Source: Polytrichum commune (taxonomy: Eukaryota > Streptophyta > Polytrichopsida > Polytrichales > Polytrichaceae). From it: 64,000 nt of DNA. The notes beneath the pieces are model-generated. The model was given only the letters and a program-made list of their open reading frames with translations. It did not search any database and was not told where the DNA came from. This document shows, piece after piece, positions 34,051 to 46,700 of the stretch. The stretch is taken from NCBI GenBank assembly GCA_950295325.1, contig OX485804.1, positions 70,034,033-70,098,032 of the forward strand, given 5' to 3'. Position 1 is the stretch's first letter. Every line of letters starts with the position of its first letter. The translations under genes and the position numbers were made by a program.

Positions 34051-36545
34051 TTAGACGGTTACAGTTTCCTCCTCAGCTTCCTCATGCTTCATAAAGCGCT
34101 CATACTCTTGTTGTACCATCTCCCCACCTTGGTTTGCATCAAATGAGCATCTGTAATAACTGCAATAATGAAACACACATTTGTTGTCATTACCAGTATT
34201 AGAAGTGACATTTAGCCCAACACCCTTGAAGGTGGTCCACTTTTAATAATGTAGTACAATCCATGACTGGACTTGAGCCGAGAAGGTCAATGTTCAATGG
34301 AAGTCGCCAACATTGAATTCTCAATGACATATGAACTTGCTAAAAAGAGGTTGGTCATACCTTCCATTGGCACACACTACAATCAACGTGTTCTTTTGCG
34401 GCCCAAAGGCAACAATAGCCCGTGTCTCCTCAGGCACACGGAACTGTGCAAAGGACCACTCTGAACTGAAGTACTTGGGGAGGACACCTGTCACAATACA
34501 TCCACATTTGCTGTTGGTACACTTCAAGATAATGTCTTGACTATTTATTGTTTATGATTACCCTTACAGACTCTAGAATACAACACATGCAGAGAAGAGT
34601 CCCAACAAACATGTCCCAACAAACTTTCAGATACTTTCATTTGAGCACAACAACAAGCAAGAACACACAAGATTGTTCATAAACCTGGAAACGGTGAGAT
34701 AGAAGCAAGTAAACTGGAACTCAAATCAAAACACATCGTCTGCACCAAGTGACCATCTCTCAACTTGCAGAGACTATCAACAACATGCCTAGAAGTAACT
34801 AGAAACAATTCCTTCAAGACCCTCTTGAGCTGTTTCCAGTCACTTCTAGATATGTTGTTGATAAAAAGTCAGAAGAGACTTGCTTAACTAGAAATGACTA
34901 GACATTTTGTTCTGCTAATTGATAAACACTTCAAAATTGTTTGCAATGAGTGCCTCAGCAGGTCAACTATGTACAACTAAAGGACTCTTTCAATGTAGAT
35001 AGATGACTCTTTGCCACATGCTTGAAACCAATACGACAGCATTGGCAAACTTCAAAGACATTGTTAAGGGACTGCAGAAAGCAGTGCAGCATGAGATTAC
35101 AAAACATGTAAATAGTCCTGAAGAAAAGTTCCCAAGTATGTATGACCGGAGAGAAGGAAGAACCAACCTTTCATGAAGGATAAGGATGAGCCAGCATTTG
35201 CAGATGCAAAAGATAATAACGACACAGGGCCAAGCGTAGGACTGCCCCCACTGCTGCTGCTAGGTAAAATTGTTGTATTGTTACTAGGGGGTGAGGATGC
35301 AGTTGCTATGGCCTCAGATCGAGCCTCTTCAGTGGTTGGTTTTAAGCCAAAGACATGAACAGTTCCCTTGTCACTAGAGACCGCAAGCCAATGCACATTT
35401 GCAGAGAAAGCAATACTGAAAATTTCAGCTCGTTCTGCTCCTCGTCGGAGCTACCATGTCCACAAATAACCATGATGTTAGTCCAGATGCTATCCCCAAA
35501 TTATATTTCAGCCATGTGAACCACTTGACCAACCACAGAGAAATCAAGACTTATCGGACCTAGAGAGAAGCCATTTCTGCTTAAATACAGCACAACTTGG
35601 ACCCTCACACCACATTATCTAATCACTGCCAAGGGTATGTTTCAAACAACACAGGCTTCAGACAATCACTCAACATAAAAGTTTCCAGGACTAGCCTGAG
35701 GAAAAAAGTGTGTACTACAAATGATAAAGGTAGACCTTTACCTCTTGCAACTTACTGCCATCCACAGTACTAAAGATACGGATGAGAGTGCCCTTAGTGC
35801 TAGCTGTAGCCAACAAGGCACCATTTAGGCAAAGTGCCATGCATGCGAGTGAGGAATCATGAGCCTGCACAAATCTTGTCTTCTTTACACTGTAAAGCTC
35901 AACACGGACCTCCCCCCGTCGCTGCCCAGGACATGCAAGTACACATGAAGTTGGTCCAGGAGAGAGTGCACATAATCCCTTTGTGTTGGCCAAGGTTTCA
36001 ATTTGGTGTAGTAGCTTCAAGTCAGCAAAGTTATATACATAGATTTTGAACTCTAAGACAACAACAATCTTGTCCCTTCGAAGGCGAACAGCTCGCACTT
36101 CACTCCTGAATGAAAGCTCGCCAATACACCGACTCTGGTGATCATCCCAAATCATAACCTTATTGGGTGAGTACCTGGGTGCCTTGCCCCCACCCACAAG
36201 AGCCAAAATATTGCACCTGAAAAGCATTTCAACGATGGCAATTCCAGCCCCATCAAATTCCCGACGAAAGGTTTCCTTGAATGGGTCACAGTTGTAGATA
36301 CGGAAGCCCGTCTGTGTGCCGCATGAGAAGCATCCATGGTCCTGATTAAACGCCACTGAGAGAAGCGCTTGCTGCTGGGGTGGTACTTGGGGGACCACTT
36401 CTGGCCGAGGTGAGGTCTGAGGGGAGGCCAAGGGTGAGGTGGATGAAATTGGCGGGGACGACATTGAGTCACCACCAGCCGGGGCAAATTTACTGTAACG
36501 ATTGTGCTGTGACGGTGCGGATGGCAGAGGTGGTGCTAAGGCCAT
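34051..36545 (-). CDS. ATG18: ATG18a-like WD40 (PROPPIN/WIPI) autophagy protein
   Basis: Four coding exons on the minus strand: 36545-35742, 35450-35168, 34487-34361, 34159-34051; phases fit (0, 1, 2) and give 440 residues. ATG18/WIPI proteins are seven-bladed propellers that bind PI3P and PI(3,5)P2 on phagophore and vacuolar membranes and recruit ATG2. A Pro/Ser-rich N-tail (about 1-58) precedes blade 1 ('[17 protein letters not shown]'). Other family landmarks are '[16 protein letters not shown]', '[14 protein letters not shown]', '[16 protein letters not shown]' and the C-terminal '[20 protein letters not shown]'. The lipid-binding motif appears as LRRG (269-272) and begins exactly at the exon 1/2 junction. 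A Ser/Thr/Gly-rich loop follows blade 5, as in plant ATG18a. The protein ends with an acidic tail '[12 protein letters not shown]'. All parts are intact; I expect it to be functional. Confidence 0.95.
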
Positions 36546-37313
36546 TCTGTGGAATCTCTGGAGCTGCTGCTCTGGGCGAAAGCAAATTCCTTCCCACCAA
36601 CAATTTCATACAACTATCACAAATGGTCTCCCTGCCTTGTCGATGATGATTGCTATATAAGCACTGACACCACATATAACATGCACAGGAGGGCATCATG
36701 AGGGAGGCAACAAGCTACAACCTTCAATTCTCACATAGCCAACACCTGATTCTACTAATTCTCGCATAGCAAATTCATTGCATTCAGCCAAATTTTTTTA
36801 AAAAAAAACTGGCTGCCCACATTGTTCTGCACTTGTCAGACCGTGAATTCCAAGCACTAAAACAACCCAGTCAACAGGGACACCATAAAACACCAGATGC
36901 TTTCGAGTACCCGTCATCGCCATCCCTCACATCCAACCACAAATTCTAGGATACTCCAATCCTAGAACAAATTCTCTACAAATTCTCCACCAACAGAGAC
37001 ATACCGACAACCACCCGGCCATACCGCACAGAAACCCTCAACCAACCTCTCAGTTATAACAAAACAAAACAAAACAAAACACACTCTAAACACATTAAGA
37101 TTGCAACCCTCCCTCGTGTTGCCTCCAATCCTTCCATACCCCTCCGCCACGATCCTACCTACTTACCACACCGCCAAATCACGTGTAAGGGTTTCAGATT
37201 CACATGCATCCACCAAACCCTAATGAAACCACATCACATCGGCCGCACCACCACCACTACCGACACCAGAACGCCAGTAAAGGTTGCACACACGCACACC
37301 TACCTGCCGCCGT

Positions 37314-37460
37314 TCGAAGCGAGCATCGACAGAGTCCTGGCCACCAAACCCCCGCTCGCTCGCTCGCTCGCTCCAGGATTTGTGGTGCCTCGGTGCACTC
37401 TAACCCTAACCGCAGCAAAGACGGGGAGAGGAGAGAAGGGAAGAGATCGATGAGTGTATG
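37314..37460 (-). other. Probable 5' UTR exon of the ATG18 gene
   Basis: On the minus strand this GC-richer stretch contains a (GAGC)n run (37353-37374) and ends at a good donor, GGCGGCAG|GTAGGT. An acceptor just before the ATG at 36545 ('ccacag|aATGG' region) would remove a leader intron of about 750 bp. Open frames on the plus strand here are antisense to this exon. Confidence 0.4.
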
Positions 37461-37774
37461 AATGTAGTGTGGATCTATGTAAACTCTTGCATCGTGATTG
37501 TCAGCTTGTGTGTGGGGGGGTGATTGGACTTAGGTCTGTGACGTGATGTGTGTCGTGAGTTGAGTTGAGATTGTGAAGTGAGTTATGGTGAGGAGTCGAA
37601 GTCAAGTCGACCGCCTTCATCAAGGGGTGAAGCTTTTTGTCTCCGAGGTATATGTACTTGAGTCCCTTTAATAAATCAAGGATGATGCTCGTCTAAGTGT
37701 GAAGCTAGGAGGTACATACCATAAGATGAGGTGGAGAGTTAGGTATAATCTATTAGCGAACGAACTTAGGTGCA

Positions 37775-37984
37775 TAGGTAGGTAGGTAGGTAGGTACTTA
37801 CATATTTCTCATTCTTCTTACAAAAGGGAGTCGTCCCCAGTCCTCCTTATTAGGTAAGTGGGTAGGTAGGTAGGTAGGTAGGTAGGTAGGTACTTACTTC
37901 TCAATCTACTCTCAAAGAGGACTAATCCGCATCCCTCCTTATTAAGTAGGCAGGCAGGTAGGTAGGTAGGTAGGTAGGTAGGTC
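37775..37984. repeat. Three (GGTA)n arrays in a ~85-bp higher-order repeat
   Basis: GGTA tracts at 37775-37796, 37860-37892 and 37946-37983 are separated by related spacers that end in 'ccctccttattaagtagg' or 'cctccttattaggtaag'. The unit is thus a tract plus ~60-bp spacer repeated about three times. Confidence 0.8.
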
Positions 37985-38045
37985 ACATTCTACTTCCAGA
38001 GAAGGCTCCAAATACTGGGAGTCGTACTAGATTAGCACCTGCTTA

Positions 38046-38342
38046 GGGCATCGCCAGTGGATCTAGGTAAAGCTCACTGCAAACCAAAACCTATCTTTTG
38101 ACTGACCTAAAATTAGAAACTGAAATTACCATCATTAGAAGCACACCTAAATAAACGTGAGATATTTCTCAAGAAAAAAGAATTGTAAAAATTTGACGTA
38201 GGTGAAATCCCTCATTGAAAACACCACATTTTCAAATTTTAGAGGGAGTGCACCAAATCTTGCTTAAAAATGGAAAGATCCTCCCACACTCCCTCCAAAT
38301 TTGGTTTGCAGTGAGCTTTACCTAGATCCACTGGCGATGCCC
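38046..38342. mobile_element. PIF/Harbinger-like MITE, 297 bp
   Basis: Perfect 43-bp terminal inverted repeats (38046-38088 and 38300-38342) starting GGGCATCGCCAGTGG, flanked by TTA on both sides (38043-38045, 38343-38345). A 3-bp TTA duplication and short length fit Tourist/Harbinger MITEs. Perfect arms indicate recent insertion. Confidence 0.93.
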
Positions 38343-38345
38343 TTA

Positions 38346-40854
38346 TCACAAAATCCCATAAAAACAACCATTAGAATAACTCATGTCCATAACATTATTC
38401 AAATCCATAACAGGACTTACAGTATTCCTCAACATATTCCCTTACATTCCCACATGCAATCTAAATGTGAGAAATATCATGGAATATTTCGTGGAATATT
38501 GTCAATCCGCACATAACACTGTTATGGATCTAAATAATGTTATGTCACGGTTACAAACGAGGAAAAAAACAACAACAACACCAACAACAATGATATTTCT
38601 ATAGCTAGAAAGCCTCCTCAATGTCTTCAAAAGGAAGTCCTATTTAATTGTTTTGTTTATTGTGATATATAATTATTTATTTGGTAATCTTCAATACTTA
38701 GGTTCAATACTTCTTCATTCAAATAGAAGGAATACACTTAATCTCAAGTTGATGAAATTGTCAATTGGAGTACTTGGTTCAAATATAATGGATCAAGAAA
38801 GAAGTACATGAAAATGAAAGGAACAAAAAGTAGGAATCATGTGGCAATGATTGGCAGTAACCCTAATATATATAGATATATGTAATATATATTTAAAATA
38901 TATGCATATGTATATGTATATATCAAATTTATCCTTATACAATTCATTTTGGATTCATAAGGTACCACCTTAACAATTAAACACATAACTTGTTGAGTTT
39001 ATATTTCCTTTCATTTCACATCGTTTATTCACATGTTTCAAACCAACATGTGGATGACACGAAAAGTGACCCTCGCTTGAGAAAATAATATTTTATGTTG
39101 AAGTTGGGAAAATATCATCATTTTGGACTTTATTGAGAGAAAAAAAAACAAGTACTTTAGACAAAATTTGAGTCACGTGTTCCCTTGACCCCTATATGCC
39201 CAAGAAGGAAGCCAAAAAGTCCTCTAACCGCCTAGTGTATTGCTTCATGAGTTGGTGGTATATAGTGACTGGTGCATCTAAGGTATGCGTATGAAACTAT
39301 GCCAAGTGAACTCGAAAGAGGTAGCTCCACTAAATTTAGAATCCTCAAAAGCTCGAAAGACTTGTGTGCAATTTTTAAGCTAACATGAGTAGAAGTACTA
39401 AAGAATGTGACTACACTTAGAATCCAACTCAAGAATGAAACAAGTTTAAGTTAAAGTGAGGATCAACTAGAGTCTAGAGTCTAGGTCTACGTATACAACC
39501 TCCAACAACTCAAAGTCACCAAACTTAGGCACCACATTACATTTTCCTAGGTTGAGTGCTTACTAGGATATAGCATGAACAAAGCATGGTGCAATGGAAG
39601 AATTTCAATGATAGATGACAATAATTACACTCTATTTGTGGGGATGAAGATATAGGGCCACTTCACACACGAGACTGAGAGCCCATGACCATTACACTTC
39701 AAGCACTCTCATTGGTGCCAAAGGCGGAGCCGGTCCAAGTTCACTTCCCACTATGTTTGAGGGACCAATTGAGTATGTGAATGCAAGATGAATGTACAAT
39801 TTACATGGATTCCTATATGGCATCAAATGGATCATGTTTCATGGTCACTTGGACTATTTTCAAAAATCACCTCTTGGAGGTAGGCCTAACACAAGACCAG
39901 GAGACCATGGCACGCGAAACGCTCACAATCGTTGATTTATTCTACTTTATCATGCGTGAGGACCCGCATGAATAGAGATTCATTGAGATATCATTAGGTT
40001 GAGGGCCCAGTCACATATGATTTCACATTACATTTGAGGATCCATGACCACACTACATGATTTTGGAGATGCCTTGGGACGGCCTTTGGACACTTCTTTT
40101 GGGCTCCCACAATCTCATGGTCACGGCTCTTGGCTCGTGTGTGAAGTAGCCCTAAGATTGCTTTGTATATGTGAGAATTGGATGATAGTGAGACATACAA
40201 ATACATGGATGACAATGACTGAAATGAATGGGTGGGATGTAATAGTTGGATTGGACATTGTTATTTATGTGGATGAAAAACATTAATTTATGACAACATG
40301 ATGCAAGGATGTTTACAGAATAGCACCAACGTTGGCCAATCATAATGGGTAATTAGAGATCTATCCGTTCAAAGAGGCGGTGTAAGAAGTGATCCACAAA
40401 AGGGGGACAACACCTTCATTGAATAGAAGATCCTCGTCTGCAATAAGCTTGATTTTGTGGTGATTTTCACTTAGCAGTCCAACATCAATAAAACAATAAA
40501 AGGCTCTTTCGTTAAGATGACTTCATAACATTATTTAGCCATGTGGGTCGGTTCCATGACCCTAGAATATGTCAATTATATTCTATGGGGGCTCTAAATA
40601 AAGTGAGAATCTTCGTTTATTATTCATACATTCAGGTTGACACTTGGATATTTGGGTGGAGTTATACTCCCGGCACAATTCATAAGAAACATTAATCATC
40701 CTATTATTATTCATTGAAAATACTACTCATAACAACTTGTCATTGAAAATACTGACACTATTCACAATATTCTTAATATTCATACCAACACTATTCTTTA
40801 TTCATACTTGCATCAATTTCTTCTTATTATCTAAGTTTCTTCTCATGAAGGTAA
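38346..40854. other. Intergenic, no gene seen
   Basis: AT-rich with 'atat' runs at 38860-38935. No coding frame or RNA recognised. Confidence 0.45.
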
Positions 40855-41234
40855 GGGCCGGTTCACATGGGGTCCCAAATCCCAAGTCCCACTCATGTTA
40901 GTAAATCTCAACATGGAGGCAAAGTCCCAACATTTGAGCCTCAAGAAACCCTTAAAATATGGTTAATTATCATTGAAGGCGGATCTTGATTACTTTATGC
41001 AAAAATATTCATGGGATTGGTGTTGAGAGTTGGGTCTAGCTTTTTGCTTGACCCAACCCTCAACACAAGTCCTAAGGATTACCTTCAAAAAGTGTTGCCA
41101 TGTAGGCATTCATGTCATACTTGGGACTAGGACTTGGGACATTATGTGAAGTGGCAAGTCACAACTTCAATGCCTTCAATGGCTAAGATTGCACGGATTG
41201 ACCTCAATTGACTTGGGACCATGTGAACCGGGCC
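40855..41234. mobile_element. PIF/Harbinger-like MITE, 380 bp
   Basis: Left end 'GGGCCGGTTCACATGGGGTC', reverse of right end 'GGCCCGGTTCACATGGTCCC'. TAA flanks both sides (40852-40854, 41235-41237). The interior is non-coding with 'cttggga' repeats. Different family from the 38046 element. Confidence 0.85.
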
Positions 41235-41237
41235 TAA

Positions 41238-42349
41238 GATAGTGAAGACCCATGTCAGATGCTAAATATAGAATTGAACACAACTATGCAACTAAATAAT
41301 GTCATGTTTGAGAATTTTTGTAGGTTGCATTTGGATTTATTATTTTTTGAAATTATTTTTGTAGACTATGTGTAGATTCGCTAATCTATGGATTTTTTTT
41401 TTGGAAAATTTCTAAGCTAACTTTTGGAAATAGCAAAAGCTTCTTAAAAGTGTCTCTTTAACCCTTAAGTGCCCATGCAACCCGAAATGGGTCGCCACCT
41501 ACTATTCTGATGGGGTTTGCCTCCCACTAGGTGGCAATCAACATTGATGGAAGGTATCTATCGGTGTAGGGTGGTGTCCACTACCATGTGGGCCACCATA
41601 ACATATAAAAACCTTGTACTCCACGCATGTAGGATATTTTTGTTAGGTTGGCATTTGCTTGTTTTGGGAGGTGGTCCCATGAGCTGCCGATATGTAGGAG
41701 CCAAATTTACAAGCCAATATCTTTCACATGTGATGCCCAATTCGGGTGGGGTTTTCCCCCTTAGGTCAAGGTGATAGTTGTGCAAAACTTGACTAGACGA
41801 GTTTGGAAAAATTCAGTGCACATGTTGCTTGCTCCATGAAAAAGGGAAATATCCCAAAAATGACCTCAAGTGACCCTCCAGCTTTGAGGGTCACAAACCT
41901 CATCTAAATTTTAATAGAATAAAAACCCACATTTATGGGAGTAGCTCATTGGTCATCCACATGGGAAAGTTGTTAACTTTCTAAAAGTTGTGGCATGACG
42001 GTTTGGTCATGAAACGAAAAGTTCCAAAGTTTTTCTCTAGCTGCCCCCCGGATGAAGGCCATGTTCACATGTCAATAGGACCTAACAAATGTGGTCATAT
42101 TGACATAAATTTTCAGAGAAAGAATATATGGCAGTCTTGTTCACATGTGTACGGTTGGATTTCAGATGTTGGTAACATAACGGACATTGTTAGGACTGGT
42201 GCTGGAAATGGGCCGGAAGTGGAATATTGAAGGGCTTGAGTACCTTAAGAAGCTTGCAGATAGGGGGACTTTCCGAGGGGCGTCCCAATAGAATAGAAAC
42301 ACATAAATGAAAGGGAACTTTTGGGAAGGGGGGATAGGAGCGATGACGT
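41238..42349. other. Upstream intergenic of the ABC1K gene
   Basis: No gene seen. The promoter of the ABC1K gene is expected in the last few hundred bases, but no TATA box stands out. Confidence 0.4.
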
Positions 42350-42464
42350 GGCAGAGCAGTTAGAGCAGACGCCGGAGAGTCGTGGCCCTCACACTTCGAC
42401 GTTGGCGCCATCAACAATTCTCGTCGCTCTCGCAACTCCATCCATAAACCCTGCCAATTCCCAG
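42350..42464 (+). other. Probable 5' UTR exon of the ABC1K gene
   Basis: A locally GC-richer stretch ending at a consensus donor, TTCCCAG|GTATGT. It would splice to an acceptor before the ATG at 43796, for example 'gttttacag' near 43660 or 'gtttgcag' near 43772. The ~1.2-kb leader intron would then hold the compound microsatellite at 43267. Confidence 0.4.
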
Positions 42465-43266
42465 GTATGTGAGTATGTATGACGCAACGCACTCCATTGA
42501 ATTGGATTGAATTTGATTGAATTGAATTGACATACACACATCATCTGATTGCGTCTCGGACAGCCGGACCTCCCTGTGGTAAACATTCCCCAAGCACAGT
42601 CAGTCATCAGCTGACCATTGTCGTGAGTATTTATGTTTGATGGTTCTTGTTTGAATGCAATTCGGAGATCACCTCTTGCTTTCTTACTTGCACCTCCGCA
42701 AGTATTTCTTAGTAGGAGCTCAGGCTTTGTCATGTTCAAGGCTGGAACGTCTCTCTCTCTCGTTCTTCTCTCGTTCTTCTTTTCTGCATTTTAATCCAGA
42801 GGTAGCACCGGTTCCAGCAATCTCTGATGTGCAGGTTGCAACTCAGTGTCAGATTTTGTTTTGTTTTCTTCTTCTGAACTCAGTGGGGGAGAGGTACGAG
42901 GTGGTTTGGCAATATTTGGGGACTGAAGACAATGCAATTTAGGCATACTGGTTTTAATTTTATGCAAAAGTCTTATGCAACATAGTCGACTTGGTTAATT
43001 TGATGATATCCAGATTCTTGACGAAAACAAAATTCTGATCCATGAAGATATCTTCCCTTGGACCCGTCTGAGTCCTCCCTTTTGCCACTTCACGGGTAAA
43101 TTTTAATGTTTGGTACATGAATCTCCATAAGGAAGGTCCTCGCGTAGGGTTAAGGAAGCTCGAGCAGATTGATTGTGTATCCAAAGAACAGTTGACCTGG
43201 TAGAAGTGGAGGATGTAGAGCGTACCCTGAGTCAGCTGATTCAATGATCTGAATGTTTTGGATTGG

Positions 43267-43267
43267 T

Positions 43268-43308
<41 letters not shown>

Positions 43309-43336
43309 GATATATATATATATATATATATATATA
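43267..43336. repeat. Compound (TACA)n(CA)n(TA)n microsatellite
   Basis: Continuous simple repeat in the leader region of the ABC1K gene. Confidence 0.95.
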
Positions 43337-43795
43337 GAGGGAATTAGGGATTGTATTAGATATAGAAGCTAATCCGCTATCTACAGGTGAGATTTAAATC
43401 AACCGCAATTGGTGTTTCTGTACGTTTCTCTAGAGGGCTGAGAAGGTTTATACAGTGTCTTCCTTGTCCTGCATCCACATTTTATTTCTCGTATCGGAGG
43501 GGCACTGAAAGGGTTGGTTGTATCATGTGTTAGTGGTGGTTTTCTTCTTCATCATTATCATTGGGCCGATTGGGTTTTCCTTGTGTGGCTTGCTTGACAT
43601 TTTTGTTCTTATACCAACATTTTGGCCTTTCGGTGACCGGCAGCTTCTGATGTTTTACAGGTCAGGAAGGATATGTATGTGCACTGTACATTTGATGACC
43701 TCATCGAAAGATCTTTTCGACTAGCTTGGTGTAGGGTTTAGGCTACCAGTGAGGAGTTCAGGGTGTTTGCAGCTGTGAAGGGGTCCATAAATAGT

Positions 43796-46700
43796 ATGGA
43801 TGGGAGCACTTGTTTGGTGATTGCCTCTACTATGAAGCATGTTCTTCCAGCGAGTCATAAATATATCAGGCAACCGAAATTTGTGTCAATATCAAACTTT
43901 GTACATGCAAAGAGCTCCGTTCCGGACGTATTTGGCAGAACATTGGCTGGAAATATTGTCAAAAAATATTGCTATGGTGTAGGCTGCGATACTAGGGTGC
44001 ACAGAATTAGAAATTCGGGCCGCAGGGCTTCAGTTTTGGCAACTGCTGTGCCCACAAGGCCGGTTCGCATTACCAAACGAAACGAAAGTAAAGACAGCCG
44101 ACCAAGTAGCAGCCTGGCTTCGCAGGTACTCATTTGTATCAAATGCATAGTTTCTGTCTATTCAAGATTTTTGTACTCTGGGTTATATGTGTTCCAATCT
44201 TGACACTACTATGCAGGAAAACATGAAGCACATGTTTTAATAGATGCGATCCAATCATTCTTGGAACCGTGCAAACAGTAATCGCGGTTAGGGTCCTGAA
44301 ATCCGCTATGCAGGTACTCAATATTCACGACATTATAATTCCTACAGATGTTCTTGATGCTCTATTTCAAATTGGCATGTGATATGACAGGTTGTTGGAA
44401 AGAGGCCGGAGGAGCTTAGAAATGCTGGAAAAAGCCCAGCAGACAACCTTGGCGATTGGTCTAAAGGTTGGCCCGGTGGTGAGAAGGCTCTTAAGGGTTG
44501 GGTAAAATTATCCATACCCTCAAAAACCGAAATAAGTAGATCTCAAGTTTCTGTGCTTCAGAGGCCTTTAATAGCATGAGCTAGTCCTTGGCTCTTTGAG
44601 CCTTAACGTATGAGAAAATGTTGGTTCTAAAACTAGAGGTGCTATTTGTTTCTGATATCCAGTAATTATTGCAGGTTGAGATGTTGGAATTGAAGCCCAA
44701 TGTAGCTCGTGAATTTGCACAAAGGTGCCTCCAATTTCTTGTCCTGTGTCATCTCTTAAATATTCCCTTTGTCGTGTTACTTTTCTTTCCAGCTTTTTTG
44801 TGAACTCAGGGTCAAAAGCACTTGTTTTAATACATGCAGTTCTGTATATCAGCTTGATATTTGGTCTCAGAGTAAGACTTTTATGTGGATTGTAGGAAGA
44901 TAAACTTAGTTTTAGTGGGTTGTGTGGAGTCCCTAGACTAAATCAGATTGGGAATGTAATTAAAGTGTCAAGTCTGTGTGAGCTCGTCTGGCTGTGTTTC
45001 TGTGAGATAGCAGTCTGCTCACAGTTGCTTGCTTTCTACTATCCATATACTTTTTTGGAATGATGACCACTGGAAAAACATGTTGGCTAATAGATATGAT
45101 CCAGACAAGCTGGCAGACATGATGGCAGAGCAGCCTGGTCAAGTTCGTTCTAGAGCCTTTAGCATAATGAAAAAACTGGGTTTCTTCACTGCAAATGTGT
45201 TACTTGACAAGCAGGTATCTCTACTTCAAACTTGCCTCTTGTAACACAAGCTTGAACACATAATGTAGATTCAATTCAAAGCAGTACAGTCTAGGAAATT
45301 CAGATGCCTTTGATGCATTTCCCTGAGATTGAGTGGTGGTAATGAGGAACCAGATGTTTGTTATTGTGTCATCTCTTGACAAAAGACAGGGTGATGACAC
45401 CAGAGTATCTCTAAACAAATGTTTGTTGGACAATACTGTACAGTTAGGAAGGCAGGATAAGCAGTGGAGGGGGCAACGAGCTTATGAACTTCGTCAAATT
45501 CTTTGCCAACTTGGTCCTTCTTTTATCAAGGTCCCTTGTCTTTCTTTGATCTATCAAGGTTCAAATGCAAATTATAGTTTTAGTTGAAGCGAAGATTAGC
45601 AGTATCAGCTCCATATGCTTTTTGCATCAATTAAGAGTGGTATGTGACAATTACCAGATGAACATAATTGGATATCGAATGTCCATACATGGTTTCAGAT
45701 TGTGATTCCACCACTTTTGCTTTGCCTGATTCTTCAGAATCTTGCTACTGTCATGTGATAGTATCTAATCGATATTGTAATGGACCAGCTGCCTGATTCT
45801 AAAATTGTCTTAGATTTGATTTACTGAACCATTGGCACTGTGCGAATTGAGATAAGATTGTTGTGTTCCTTCTTATGACCACATAAACTGACACTTGACG
45901 AAGGTCAATCAGGGGCTAATGGATCAAAAGTGGCTTCATTTTCAGATTAGACTACTTTTTGTGTCTTTGCTACTTTTCTTTTGGGCTAGTGGTTCCTTTG
46001 TATTTTCAATTCCCTTGGATATTTTATGTTATATAGACGTTTGATCATCTTAAGCATTCCTAAGCATAGTCATGTATGGGCGAGCAGGTTGGACAATCTC
46101 TGTCAGTTAGGCCAGATATTTGCCCCCAGGAGTATCTTGATGAATTCTCTGAGTTGCAGGTAAAAAATCATCGTTGACATTGAACCTTATGCAATTGACT
46201 TCTTCTGCGGCTTATGTTTAATGTCTGTTACTGATCACTATCTATCACAGTAACTTGTATGTATAGAAGTGAAAATGCATTGAGTATGTTTGTACAAAAA
46301 GGGGGCTCACTTTATGGTATTTCTTGCTTGAGGAGTGCAGGATAATATTCCCTCATTTGCAACTCCAATTGCGCTTGCCTTGATTAAGGAGGAGCTGGGC
46401 CTTCCGGTAATATTTTTTACTTTTTTGTTCTGCATTTACCAGAAGATCCATTCCTTGTTACTGATATTAGAGTTATTCTTTAATTCAACATGACTTTTGG
46501 TCGGGAGTTGGTTGTTTCGTATACAACACCTTCCATGTTCAGTAAGTTTTCGGTGCATGCTCAGGGAGAGTGTGGAGGTTTGAACAGAGAAGAACATTCT
46601 ATGTCGGTTCCTTGAGGGTCAAAGTCATTGGGGCATGCCAAGACGTGCTAAAATGAGTTTGGCCCTAATGAACCAAATATGTCGTGCTTCATTCAAATTC

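Noticed and set aside
35173-35358. Plus-strand frame inside the ATG18 gene
   Set aside because: Antisense shadow of ATG18 exon 2, whose protein has clear family support.
43267-43336. CRISPR-like array or regulatory repeat
   Set aside because: It is a plain dinucleotide/tetranucleotide microsatellite with no spacer-repeat structure. No CRISPR arrays occur in the window.
43763-43795. Upstream extension of ABC1K from a GTG codon
   Set aside because: Nuclear genes rarely start at GTG, and a splice-acceptor-like 'tttgcag' lies in this stretch; the in-frame ATG at 43796 opens a good transit-peptide-like sequence.
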